In this document: positions 52,775 through 61,324 of the stretch, piece by piece
Layout: each line of letters begins with the position of its first letter
Position numbering within the stretch: position 1 is the first letter of the stretch
Source: Tessaracoccus lapidicaptus
Lineage (GTDB): Bacteria; Actinomycetota; Actinomycetes; Propionibacteriales; Propionibacteriaceae
DNA length: 64,000 nucleotides
Direction: 5' to 3'
Assembly: GCF_001693815.1 (NCBI RefSeq)
Contig: NZ_MBQD01000024.1
Span: 1-64,000 of the forward strand
Position numbers and translations under genes: made by a program
The notes under the pieces: model-generated
What the model was told of the DNA's origin: nothing
The model's input: only the letters and a program-made list of their open reading frames with translations
Database searches by the model: none

Positions 52775-54223
52775 CTATCCGTCGCAGGTCCAGATCGCGG
52801 CGGAGCGGCGGATGAGGTCGTCCAGGTCCGGCCGGCCAACGTCGGACAACTCCGTGTCCGGAGGGTCGACGTCTGGGGGGTCGGTGTCTGGCGGGTCGCC
52901 GTCTGGGTCCGGTGGTGCCCCGGCGCGGATCTGTTGGAGTCGGAAGCGGCGGTGTTGCCGTGGTCGTCTGGCCGGGTCGATGTGCCGTGGTGGGGTGAAC
53001 CACGGCAGGCCGGTCACCGGATCCAGATCCACCTGCCACTGCGAGGCCTCGGACTGCAACGGGTCGGGCTCCACCAGGCGGTGGTGGTGCGGGCAGAGCA
53101 AGACCCCGTTTCCTAGTTGGGTGTCCCCGCCTTGCCACCAGGGGACGATGTGGTGTGCTTCGCAGCACGCCGGGGTGGCGGTGCAGCCGGGGAACGCGCA
53201 ACCCCCGTCGCGCTGCATCAAAGCGGCCCGCAGGCCGGGAGTGAAGGCGCGGTAGGTGCGGCCCACATCCAACAACCGCGACGCTCCGCCCAACACGACG
53301 GGAACGATCCCGGCGTCGCACGCGAGTCGGCGCACCTCGCCGGCGGTCAGGCCGTCGACGTCGTTGACACCGATCAGCCCGACCTTCCCCAGGCCGGTGG
53401 TGAGGGTGTCGAGGTCGAGGGTGACGTGCACCTGCGGCCGATCCCCACCATGGATGGGCAGCGTTCCGGTGTTGGCGGCTTTCTGGGTCAGCAGGACCAG
53501 CGCGTCGGCACGCCTGGCGTCGCGGGACGGGGCTTCGCCGGTGGCGGTGTAGGTGGAGGCGTCGGGCATCAAGGCATCCAGTTGCGCGCTGAGGAGGGCT
53601 GCGTCGGCAACGGGGAGTTGTCCGGTGATGCGCATCGATCCGTGGTAGTCCGGCGTCAGGCGCAGGAAGCGACCCCGATGAGCTGCGGCTTCCTCCCGGG
53701 CGAGACGCTTTCCATCGTCGGCGTGGGCCTGATCGGGGTCGATGATCTCCGCCAGCCGTGCGGCGAGGACCCGCAGCTCGAACGGGCCGAGGGTGTCGAC
53801 GTGGGCGAGGATCTCCTGCTCACAGAGGGTCAGCTCCGCGCGGGTCAATCGCCCGGGGAGTTTGCGTAGGCCGGTGACGATGGCGTCGGCCTGGGGCAGC
53901 GAGATCGAGCCGTCGTTCAAGGCGGCGCCGATCAGCGGGAAGCGGTCGCACAGGTCCTGCGAGAGCCGCAACGATGCGGTGGCCTGCGCGGGGGTGGTGC
54001 GCACCGACTGCCGCACCCCGTCGATCACGGCCTCCGCCCCGGCCAGCTTCGCCTCATGCAGCAGGTGGAGGCGTAGACCGGCCAGTTGCGCCTCGGCTTC
54101 CGTGACCGCGGCGACGAGGCCGGAGAGGCGGTCTGCGGGGGTGTCCTCGGTGGTGAGTGACAGCGCGGCATCCCACAGTGCAGCGATGGATCGCTGCATC
54201 TGCTCGCGCATCGAATCACTCAT
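52775..54223 (-). CDS. DUF222/HNH endonuclease (13E12-type repeat family)
   Basis: A 482-residue protein of the actinobacterial 13E12 family. The N-terminal DUF222 domain covers about 20-300 ('RTTPAQATASLRLSQDLCDRFPLIGAAL', 'SLPQADAIVTGLRKLP'). A C-terminal HNH nuclease follows: 'ALMQRDGGCAFPGC', 'CEAHHIVPWWQGGDT', 'NGVLLCPHHHRLVEP', with metal-binding Cys and His pairs. The tail has a Pro/Asp repeat (PPDTDPPDVDPPDT). ATG 54223 is preferred over the TTG at 54253. Such genes are multicopy in these genomes and are thought to be selfish or mobile. It sits at a break between two sugar operons, beside a repeat field. Confidence 0.88.
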   Translation of the reverse strand: MSDSMREQMQRSIAALWDAALSLTTEDTPADRLSGLVAAVTEAEAQLAGLRLHLLHEAKLAGAEAVIDGVRQSVRTTPAQATASLRLSQDLCDRFPLIGAALNDGSISLPQADAIVTGLRKLPGRLTRAELTLCEQEILAHVDTLGPFELRVLAARLAEIIDPDQAHADDGKRLAREEAAAHRGRFLRLTPDYHGSMRITGQLPVADAALLSAQLDALMPDASTYTATGEAPSRDARRADALVLLTQKAANTGTLPIHGGDRPQVHVTLDLDTLTTGLGKVGLIGVNDVDGLTAGEVRRLACDAGIVPVVLGGASRLLDVGRTYRAFTPGLRAALMQRDGGCAFPGCTATPACCEAHHIVPWWQGGDTQLGNGVLLCPHHHRLVEPDPLQSEASQWQVDLDPVTGLPWFTPPRHIDPARRPRQHRRFRLQQIRAGAPPDPDGDPPDTDPPDVDPPDTELSDVGRPDLDDLIRRSAAIWTCDG

Positions 54224-54289
54224 GTGAACTATTCTTGCGGAGGCCACTGACAATTTCGGATTTCCAAGGCCGGAAGATCGACGCCTGCG

Positions 54290-54910
54290 GCGTCGGCTTC
54301 GAGACTCGCCCGGACGGCTCCGCCGTCGGGCGCGACCTCAGCGAACGGTGCAGGCGCGACCTCAGCGAACGGGTGGTCGCGACCTCAGCGTGCGTGGTCC
54401 GCGAGGGGGTGGGACGGGGGGGCGGCTGCGCGCAGTGATGCCCAACCCGAGGATCACTTCACTGGCGTCCCGCTTGGGCAGACCCGACCCAAGGGCCGCC
54501 CCACCGGCACGCACCCGGACCCGGCCACGCCACCGCTAGAACGAGTGTGGGGAGACGGGAGCCGACGCTCGGGCGGCCTCGGCTACTCAACCCCAGCCAG
54601 TCGGTCACCTGAACAGACCACCCGTCCACAAGGGCCGCCCGAGCGTCGGGTCACGTCTCCCCACACCTTCAGCGGATGGGGTCAAGGGATCGACGCCAAC
54701 GGCGTCGGCTTCGAGACTCGCCCGGACGGCTTCGCCGTCGGGCGCGACCTCAGCGAACGGGGTTGGCGTCGGCTTCGAGACTCACCCGGACGGCTCCGCC
54801 GTCGGGCGCGACCTCAGTGAACGGGGTGGCGTCGGCTTCGAGACTCGCCCGGACGGCTCCGCCGTCGGGCGCGACCTCAGCGAATGGACAGGCGCGACCT
54901 CAGCGAACGA
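54290..54910. repeat. REP-like repeat field, four ~58-bp units
   Basis: Four copies of one unit start near 54291, 54702, 54768 and 54829. Each reads GTCGGCTTCGAGACTCGCC, then a hairpin (CCCGGACGGC TCC GCCGTCGGG), then CGACCTCAGCGAACG. Extra partial copies of the last part occur near 54356, 54380 and 54893. They resemble dispersed hairpin repeats of actinobacteria. The 700-bp stretch 54254-54951 has no convincing gene; apparent frames through the repeats are low-complexity. Confidence 0.75.
54545..54667. repeat. Large inverted repeat (~34-bp arms)
   Basis: The left arm (54545-54578) starts GTGTGGGGAGACGGGAG and ends CCGACGCTCGGGCGGCC. The right arm (54633-54666), read on the other strand, starts GTGTGGGGAGACGTGAC and ends the same way, so the arms match except near their centre. 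They enclose about 54 bp. It lies inside the repeat field and may be a non-autonomous mobile element, or a strong terminator insulating the two operons. Confidence 0.65.
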
Positions 54911-54951
54911 GGCAGGCAGGGTCTCCACACATCGAGACAGCGCGCGAAGGA

Positions 54952-55863
54952 TCAGCCCTTGACAGAGCCGGCCGCCATGCCCGCCATGATCTTCTTGTTC
55001 AAGCCGATGAAGACGATGAGCAGCACGATGATGTTGATGCTCACCGCGGCGAACAGCGGCCCGTACTGCGTGGAGCCGTACTCGTCACCGAGGCTCAACA
55101 GACCGACCTGGATCGTCGCCATCGCGGGGCGCGTCGTGAAGGTCAGTGCGATGAGCAGGTCGTTCCACACCGAGAAGAACTGCACCAGGCCGATCGTGAC
55201 GATGGCGTTCTTCATCATGGGCAGGCCGATGACGAAGAAGGACCTGAGCGGCCCGGACCCGTCGACGGTCGCGGCTTCGAAGATCGTCCGGGGCACGGAC
55301 CGGAAGTACGTCGCCATGAGGAACGTGGTCAGCGGCAGCCCCATCACGGTGTAGGTGATGATGAGGGGCAGCAGGGTGTCGGTGATGCCGATCTTGAAGT
55401 ACGCGATGAACAGGGGAACCAGGATCATCTGACCAGGCACCATGATCCCGGCCAGCACGTAGAGCAGAACCCCGCCCCGGCCCTTCCAGATCATCACCTC
55501 GAGCGCGTAGCCGGCCGCGACGCCGATGAGGACGATGAGGATGACCGAGGGGATCGTGACGATGATGCTGTTGAGGTAGTTGCGGCCGACGTTGCCGTTG
55601 GTGAGTGCGGTGACGTAGTTGTCGAAGCGCCAGGTCTCGGGGAGGGAGAGCGCCGGGTTGGAGAGGAACTCCGCCTGGCTCTTGAACGACCCGAGGATCA
55701 TCCAGACCTGTGGGTAGAGGACGACGATCATGAGGATCGTCACGCCGATCCAGATCGGGAGCCGGCGCAGGGCGCGCCGGGCGGCGCGTTGCATCGGGGA
55801 GCGACGGCGCGGGAGGGCTGGGGCCGGTGCGGCGCCGGGCTGCACGGGGGTCGAGATGGTCAT
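54952..55863 (-). CDS. Carbohydrate ABC transporter permease (MalG-like)
   Basis: A 303-residue inner-membrane permease with six helices. The cytoplasmic EAA loop reads 'IFEAATVDGSGPLRSFFVIGLPMMKNAI' (E-A-A-x3-G-x9-I-x-L-P), which docks the ATPase. The C-terminal end 'LNKKIMAGMAAGSVKG' is the usual one for sugar permeases of the CUT1 type. It starts 1 bp after the stop of the other permease gene. No ATPase gene is present, so it probably shares a multitask ATPase of the MsiK type encoded elsewhere, as is usual in actinobacteria. Confidence 0.92.
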   Translation of the reverse strand: MTISTPVQPGAAPAPALPRRRSPMQRAARRALRRLPIWIGVTILMIVVLYPQVWMILGSFKSQAEFLSNPALSLPETWRFDNYVTALTNGNVGRNYLNSIIVTIPSVILIVLIGVAAGYALEVMIWKGRGGVLLYVLAGIMVPGQMILVPLFIAYFKIGITDTLLPLIITYTVMGLPLTTFLMATYFRSVPRTIFEAATVDGSGPLRSFFVIGLPMMKNAIVTIGLVQFFSVWNDLLIALTFTTRPAMATIQVGLLSLGDEYGSTQYGPLFAAVSINIIVLLIVFIGLNKKIMAGMAAGSVKG

Positions 55864-55864
55864 G

Positions 55865-56746
55865 TCACTCCTCCACGCGCTTGCGCGACGACTTGAAGAT
55901 GGCCAGCGTGAACACCAGGCTGAGCATGGTGAGCACGAGCGCGATGGTCGATCCGTAGCCGTACTCGGCGTACTCGAACGCGGTGCGGTACATGTACAGG
56001 GTCAGCGGTGCGGTCGAGGTGCCGGGGCCGCCGTTGTTGAGGGCCAGAAGGCTGTCGAAGACCTTGAGGGTGGCGTTGAGGCTGAAGATGATCGACGACA
56101 TGAGGATCGGCAGCGACAGCGGCAGCACGATGTAGCGCACCAGCTGCCAGCCGTTGGCGCCGTCGATGCGCGCGGACTCGAGCACCTCGTCGGGGATGTC
56201 GAGAAGGCCGGCGTAGAGCAGGATGGCGTAGAAGCCCATCGACGTCCACAACGTCATGGCGATGGCGGTGATCATCGTGCCGCTCGTGGAGGCGAGCACC
56301 TCCACGCTCTCGCCGCCGAAGAAGTTGATGATGTCATTGACCGGGCCCTGATTCTGGCCGACGGCGACGAAGCTCTTGAACAGCAGGGCGATCGCGACGG
56401 TGGGCAGGATGGCCGGGAAGAACACGATGGTGCGCACCAGCGACGAGCCGCGGCGCAGCCCGAAGACGTACAACAGCGCCAGCAGGTAGCCCAGCGTCAC
56501 CTGTCCGATCGTCGCGACGACGGCGAAGCCGACGCTGACCTTGACCGACTGGATCGCGGCAGGGTCCGCGAAGAACGCGGCGAAGTTGTCCCAGCCGACG
56601 AACTCGAAGCCCCGCAGCGTGTTGCCTTCGAAGAAGGACAACCCGAAGGACCAGAGGACGGGCACGATCTTGAGCCCGGTGTAGAGCAGCAGGGCGGGGC
56701 CCAGCAGGATGAAGATCGTCTTGCGATCTCCGAAGATCGAGTTCAT
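55865..56746 (-). CDS. Carbohydrate ABC transporter permease (MalF-like)
   Basis: A 293-residue CUT1-type permease. Helices flank 'TIFILLGPALLLYTGLKIVPVLWSFGLSF', 'VVATIGQVTLGYLLALLYVFGL' and the EAA loop 'VLESARIDGANGWQLVRYIVLPLSLPIL', with conserved Gly and Pro. It pairs with the MalG-like permease 1 bp downstream and with the binding protein encoded upstream across an 83-bp gap that holds a stem-loop. Together they import an oligosaccharide; the flanking GH2 and apiosidase-like genes suggest a galactose- or apiose-containing one. Confidence 0.92.
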   Translation of the reverse strand: MNSIFGDRKTIFILLGPALLLYTGLKIVPVLWSFGLSFFEGNTLRGFEFVGWDNFAAFFADPAAIQSVKVSVGFAVVATIGQVTLGYLLALLYVFGLRRGSSLVRTIVFFPAILPTVAIALLFKSFVAVGQNQGPVNDIINFFGGESVEVLASTSGTMITAIAMTLWTSMGFYAILLYAGLLDIPDEVLESARIDGANGWQLVRYIVLPLSLPILMSSIIFSLNATLKVFDSLLALNNGGPGTSTAPLTLYMYRTAFEYAEYGYGSTIALVLTMLSLVFTLAIFKSSRKRVEE

Positions 56747-56781
56747 GCGTCGCTCCAGACGGGAATCGGTGGGCGCGATGC

Positions 56782-56817
56782 GAGGGGCCCGGCGGCGTCG
56801 GCCGGTCCGGGCCCCTC
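56782..56817. promoter_or_regulatory. Stem-loop between binding-protein and permease genes
   Basis: GAGGGGCCCGG and CCGGGCCCCTC form an 11-bp perfect stem with a 14-base loop, 12 bp after the binding-protein stop codon. Hairpins here are known in sugar ABC operons to stabilise or partly terminate the mRNA, so that the binding protein is made in excess over the permeases. That role is inferred. Confidence 0.7.
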
Positions 56818-56829
56818 ACCTCGGTGCGG

Positions 56830-58206
56830 TCAGCGGTTGGCGTCGATGCTGTCCTGGAGGGCCTTCATGTAGTCCTCCGCGGACATCTGGCCGGTGGCGA
56901 GCAGGGTGACGTTGCTGGAGGCGAGCGAGTTGCTCTTGGGATCGAACAGCGCCTCGAACCAGAGGACCGTCTCCTCGATGCCCTCGATCCGCTCCTGGAT
57001 CTCCAGGGTGTTCGGCGACACGTCGGTGACCTCGCCGTTGACCTTGAAGCCCGAGATGATGCCCGCGGATTGCATGGCCTGCTGGCCGTAGTTCTCGGCG
57101 ATGCAGCTGACCCAGGCGTCGACCTTCGGGCCGTAGGCCTTCGAGGAGAACACCATCGGCGCGCCGGCGTTGGCCGGGTAGTGGTCAATGGACCCGGCGC
57201 CGCCGTCGACCGCGGGGAACGGCATGAAGCCCACATTCTCGGCGCCGACGGTGTTGCGGTCGGGGTCGTTGACGGCGCCGAGGAACCAGCTGCCGTCGTA
57301 GGTCATGGCGGCCTCGCCGGTGAGGAAGAGGTTCTGCGACTGGTCCATGTCACGCGTGGAGAAGCCCTCACCGAGGTACCCGGCCGACGCGAGGTCTGCG
57401 AGCGCCTGGGCACCGGCGACGTACTCCGGGTCGGTCAGCTTGGCCTGGCCGTCGCGGACCTTGACCATCGCGTCGGGCCCGGCGTTGCGAACGATATACA
57501 TGCCCATGAGTCGGGTGAGCGGCCAGCCGGCAGCCCCGGCCTGGGTCATCGGGGTCACGCCGGCGGCCTTGAGGGCCTCCCCCGCAGCCATGAGGTCGTC
57601 CCACGTCGCGGGCTCCTCGATGCCGTTGTCGGCGAAGATCTGCTTGTTGTACCAGATGCCCTCGATGTTGTACTGGTACGGCATCGACACGAGGCCGCCG
57701 TACACGTTGTTCTCGGTAGAGACGACGGCGGGGAGCACGTGGTCGAGCGCGCCGGTCGCGCCCATGGACTCTTCGAGGTTGACGATGAGGCCACCCGCGC
57801 CGAGGTCGCCGTCGGGGCGGACCATGGCGGTGCCGGCGATGGTGTGGGCGGGCAGCGCGTCCTGGCTGGCCAGGAGCGTGACCTTCTGCACGGTGTCGGC
57901 CTGGGCGACCGTGAGGTGCTCGAGCGGCAGCGCGTCGTTCTCGGCCTTGCACTGGTCTGCGGCGAGCGCGTCGAGCTGTTCGCGAAGGGCCGGGTTCTCG
58001 TTGGCGGTCTGGACGGAGAAGGTCTCCGGATCGGTGCCGGTGGCGGACGAGCCGCCTTCTGCCGGGGCCGATGCCGAGCTGCTGGTGGCGCCGGACGCCG
58101 TCGGCTCCGGATCGGTGGCCTGCTGGCCGCCGCAGGCGCTGAGCGGGATCGTCGCGGCGATGGCGACGACGGCCCACTTGCTGAGGCGGGTACCGAGAAT
58201 GGTCAT
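56830..58206 (-). CDS. Extracellular sugar-binding lipoprotein (ABC importer)
   Basis: Family 1 solute-binding protein of 458 residues. The signal peptide ends in the lipobox 'LSAC' with a Ser/Thr/Gly-rich linker, so it is tethered to the outer face of the membrane. The body has 'EEPATWDDLMAAGEALKAAGVTPM' and 'LFLTGEAAMTYDGSWFLGAVND', typical of CUT1 binding proteins. ATG 58206 follows AAGGAGG at ideal spacing; the longer frame to 58224 is not used. It is the first gene of the importer unit, and the ligand is probably an oligosaccharide processed by the GH2 and DUF4038 enzymes upstream. Confidence 0.9.
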   Translation of the reverse strand: MTILGTRLSKWAVVAIAATIPLSACGGQQATDPEPTASGATSSSASAPAEGGSSATGTDPETFSVQTANENPALREQLDALAADQCKAENDALPLEHLTVAQADTVQKVTLLASQDALPAHTIAGTAMVRPDGDLGAGGLIVNLEESMGATGALDHVLPAVVSTENNVYGGLVSMPYQYNIEGIWYNKQIFADNGIEEPATWDDLMAAGEALKAAGVTPMTQAGAAGWPLTRLMGMYIVRNAGPDAMVKVRDGQAKLTDPEYVAGAQALADLASAGYLGEGFSTRDMDQSQNLFLTGEAAMTYDGSWFLGAVNDPDRNTVGAENVGFMPFPAVDGGAGSIDHYPANAGAPMVFSSKAYGPKVDAWVSCIAENYGQQAMQSAGIISGFKVNGEVTDVSPNTLEIQERIEGIEETVLWFEALFDPKSNSLASSNVTLLATGQMSAEDYMKALQDSIDANR

Positions 58207-58323
58207 GTGCGTCCTCCTTGACACGGGCGGCTGGTGTGGTGAGCCTCTCGATGCAGGTGCCTAATCAATCACTATTGACGATCTATGCACTTACACGGCG
58301 AGCCTAGCACGGCAACACCCGTT

Positions 58324-58337
58324 TGCATAGCCATGCA
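58324..58337. promoter_or_regulatory. TGCAT-N4-ATGCA palindrome upstream of the importer
   Basis: A perfect TGCAT AGCC ATGCA palindrome lies in the 146-bp gap between the GH2 and binding-protein genes. A half-site TATGCAC occurs at 58284-58290. It is probably the operator of a LacI/GntR-type sugar regulator whose gene is not in the window. The promoter itself is not clear by eye. Confidence 0.5.
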
Positions 58338-58352
58338 TACGTGGCGCAATAG

Positions 58353-61307
58353 TCACAATGTGGTAACGAATCGCAGCGACCATGCGGTCCGGCGCCGCGG
58401 GATCCGGTAGCGCTCCGGCAGAGCGGGGCCGACGGAGGCTGATCCCAGTCCGGCCTGGGCATGGTCGAGGTTCACCCACACCCGACCGGTATCGCGGAGG
58501 TCATGCGGATGCCTGGCCCTTTCCAGGTCCTCGCTGGTCCAGCGGCGAGCGGTGAAGTCGAACCGGGGCAGGCCTTCGACCCGGAGGCGCGGAAGGCCGG
58601 GCGCGCCGGTGATCTCCAGCCAGCGGGTGTCCATGTGATTGCCGTTCTCCTGCGGGACGGGATAACCGACCTGCAGGTCGTCGATCGCTGCCTCGTACCG
58701 GCCGACGAGGGCGGCCGAGCGCGAGTCCCGGTAGCTCTCATCCGGCCCGCGGCCGAACCAGGCCAGGCCGCCGTAATCCCCCGGCAGCCCGAGGCGGAGG
58801 CCAAGCCTGGGCACGGCGATGTCGCGTTGCTGATACGGAGTATCGGTCCACGGACCCAGGAAGTCGACGGTCACGTCGAGCCGCAGCGCGTCGTCATCGG
58901 CGGACCACCGGTACTGCACGCCGGCGGCGTGAGGGTGGGTGGCCGCCGCCACCCGTGAGCGCACGACCAGGGCGTCGCCGGCGACCTCGACGGCGTCGGT
59001 GCGGTGGAGCATGCGGTCGAGGCCGACGGCCGACCAGACCGCGGCAAGGTTGTTCCGTCCGCCCTGGCCGCGGTCGTTCTCCGTCGGGGCCCGGTAGAGG
59101 TCGAGCAGTGGGCCGTCCACGGGGATGCCGCCGAGCGAGATCAGCCTCCCTGTCGCGGAATCGAACCGGCCGGGTCCCAGCTCGATGTCCCCGCCGCTGA
59201 GCGGGACCGACGGGGGCAGCACGCGGGATGACCGCTGCCGGCGCGGGACGTCGGCCAGCAGCACCTGGTGGCGGGCGACGACGTGCCCGGCGGGAGCCCA
59301 GAGGGCCCCGTCGCGGAGCACGGCCTCGACCGTCACCCACCATTCGCCGGGGTCCTCGCCCGCCGAGGTCGGGAGAGGCAGGACCGCTTCGTCGCGGGGG
59401 CCGAGGACGGGCAGGTCCAACGAGCCGGTGTCGAGGGTCCGGCCGTCGAGCTCGAGTCGCCACCGCAGGCTCAGATCCGCGGTGTCGGCGTGGTCGCGGG
59501 CGTTGCGGACCGTGAGACCCATGGCGCCGTGCTCGAACTCCAGCGGTTGGAGGACGGCGGCCAACTCGGCGAGGGCCGGGCTGGGCGTCCGATCCGCGAA
59601 GAGCAGTCCGTCGAGGCAGTACCGGCCCCCGTTCGGTCGGTAGTCGACGTCTCCGCCGTGCATGACGAACTCCCGGTCCGCGGCGTCCACCTGCCGGAAG
59701 CCGTGGTCGATCCACTCCCACACGAAGCCGCCGCAGATGCGCTCGTGGTTCCGCATCACCGCGTGGTAGTCGGCGAGGGAGCCCGGCCCGTTGCCCATCG
59801 CGTGCGCGTACTCGACCAGGAGGAACGGCAGCCCGCGCCGCCGGGCGTCGGCGGAGTCGTCGATTCCCTCTGGCCGGTCCTCCTCGCGCCTCCCGATCGC
59901 GTCCAGCCGCTCGAGGTCGGGATACATGAGCGAGTAGAAGTCGGAGTTGCGGTAGCTGGGGTCGCGTTCGTACAGGATCGGGCGTGACGGGTCACGCCTC
60001 CGGACCCACTCCTCCAGCGTGGCGAAGTTGTCGCCCACCCACGACTCGTTGGCCAACGACCACACCACCACCGAGGGCCGGTTCTTGTCGCGCTCCACCA
60101 TGCGACGCACCCGATCGAGCATCGCGGCTGCCCAGCGCGGATCGGACGCGGGGTTGCCGTCCCAGCCGGCGTAGATGAAGCCGTGGGTTTCGAGGTCGCA
60201 TTCCTCGACCACCCACAGCCCGTACTCGTCACAGAGGCGCAGGAACTCCGGGTGCGGCGGGTAGTGGCTGGTCCGGACGGCGTTGATGTTGTGCCGCTTC
60301 ATGGCGACGACGTCGGCCACCATCGTCTCCCGGTCGAGGGTCCGGCCGGTGTCCCAGTGGTGCTCGTGGCGGTTCACGCCGCGGAAGAAGACGGGCGCCC
60401 CGTTGACCTCGAGGACGCCCCCCTGGATCTCCACACGGCGGAAGCCGACCGCGAGCACGATGGATTCCCCACGGCTGGTGAGCGTGCCGCGGTACAGCCG
60501 GGGAGTCTCGGCGCTCCACGGCTCCACCGCGATTCGTGCCTCCTCCCCTGCCTCCAGCCGCAGACCGAGTTCGGGGATCTCGACGAGGCCGGGAACGTCC
60601 GCGTCGACCCGCAGAGTGCCCATCCCGGTGGCGGGGTCGTAGTCGGCATGTACGTGGTGGTCGTCGACGGCGCCGTCGGGCCGCTCGATCACCTCGACGT
60701 CTCGGAAGATGCCGGGGAGCCACCACATGTCCTGGTCCTCCAGGTACGTCCCGGCCGACCAGCGGTGCACGCGGACAGCGAGCACGTTGCGCCCCGGACG
60801 GACGGGAGCGTCGAACTCGACGGGCAGCCGACTGCCGGTGGACCAGCCGAGCTCCTCCCCGTTGAGCCAAACCTTCGCGGCGGAGTCGACGCCCTGAAAG
60901 CGCAGGACGGAGCGGCCCCAGTCGTCGGGCGCGTCGAAGACCAGCCGGTAGTCGCCGGTCGGGTTCTCGGTCGGCACGCGGGGCGGGTCGATGGGGACGG
61001 GGAAGGCGGTGTTGGTGTAGAGCGGGCCGTCGGCGGTGCCCCGCAGAGAGGCGGGACCTGCGGCGCCGGGTGTGGTCACCCGCTCCAAGACCCAGTGGGA
61101 CGGCACCGCGATCTCGTCCCATGCGGTGTCGTCGAAACCGTGGGCGAGGAAGGCCGAGCCGGTGCCTCGGGCGTCGGCGCAGAGGCGGAACCGCCAGGTG
61201 CCGTTGAGGGACAGCGTCCGGGCATCGGTCCGCGCGTCGGCGCGTGGGGCTCGTCGGCCCGCCCCTGGGGCCAGGCTCTCCCAATAGCGGTCGTTGTCCT
61301 CGGTCAT
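58353..61307 (-). CDS. GH2 beta-galactosidase (LacZ-like)
   Basis: A 984-residue enzyme with the five-domain LacZ plan. The sugar-binding domain begins 'SLNGTWRFRL' and 'WDEIAVPSHW'. The TIM barrel has 'RTSHYPPHPEFLRLCDEYGLWVVEECDLETHG', the acid/base Glu near 420 in 'WSLANESW' and the nucleophile Glu near 497 in 'LLVEYAHAMGNGPG', then 'GFVWEWIDHGF'. The C-terminal small-chain domain has 'GLAWFGRGPDESYRDSR'. No signal peptide, so it is cytoplasmic. It lies 17 bp after the DUF4038 gene and before the importer, consistent with intracellular cleavage of imported galactosides. Confidence 0.92.
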   Translation of the reverse strand: MTEDNDRYWESLAPGAGRRAPRADARTDARTLSLNGTWRFRLCADARGTGSAFLAHGFDDTAWDEIAVPSHWVLERVTTPGAAGPASLRGTADGPLYTNTAFPVPIDPPRVPTENPTGDYRLVFDAPDDWGRSVLRFQGVDSAAKVWLNGEELGWSTGSRLPVEFDAPVRPGRNVLAVRVHRWSAGTYLEDQDMWWLPGIFRDVEVIERPDGAVDDHHVHADYDPATGMGTLRVDADVPGLVEIPELGLRLEAGEEARIAVEPWSAETPRLYRGTLTSRGESIVLAVGFRRVEIQGGVLEVNGAPVFFRGVNRHEHHWDTGRTLDRETMVADVVAMKRHNINAVRTSHYPPHPEFLRLCDEYGLWVVEECDLETHGFIYAGWDGNPASDPRWAAAMLDRVRRMVERDKNRPSVVVWSLANESWVGDNFATLEEWVRRRDPSRPILYERDPSYRNSDFYSLMYPDLERLDAIGRREEDRPEGIDDSADARRRGLPFLLVEYAHAMGNGPGSLADYHAVMRNHERICGGFVWEWIDHGFRQVDAADREFVMHGGDVDYRPNGGRYCLDGLLFADRTPSPALAELAAVLQPLEFEHGAMGLTVRNARDHADTADLSLRWRLELDGRTLDTGSLDLPVLGPRDEAVLPLPTSAGEDPGEWWVTVEAVLRDGALWAPAGHVVARHQVLLADVPRRQRSSRVLPPSVPLSGGDIELGPGRFDSATGRLISLGGIPVDGPLLDLYRAPTENDRGQGGRNNLAAVWSAVGLDRMLHRTDAVEVAGDALVVRSRVAAATHPHAAGVQYRWSADDDALRLDVTVDFLGPWTDTPYQQRDIAVPRLGLRLGLPGDYGGLAWFGRGPDESYRDSRSAALVGRYEAAIDDLQVGYPVPQENGNHMDTRWLEITGAPGLPRLRVEGLPRFDFTARRWTSEDLERARHPHDLRDTGRVWVNLDHAQAGLGSASVGPALPERYRIPRRRTAWSLRFVTTL

Positions 61308-61324
61308 GGCGCCTCCTCGCGCGA

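Noticed and set aside
54290-54910. CRISPR array
   Set aside because: Units are irregularly spaced, some are abutting, there are no uniform unique spacers, and no cas genes are present.
54676-55896. Plus-strand frame through the repeat field and the permease gene
   Set aside because: It is made of translated repeat units followed by an antisense shadow of the MalG-like permease.
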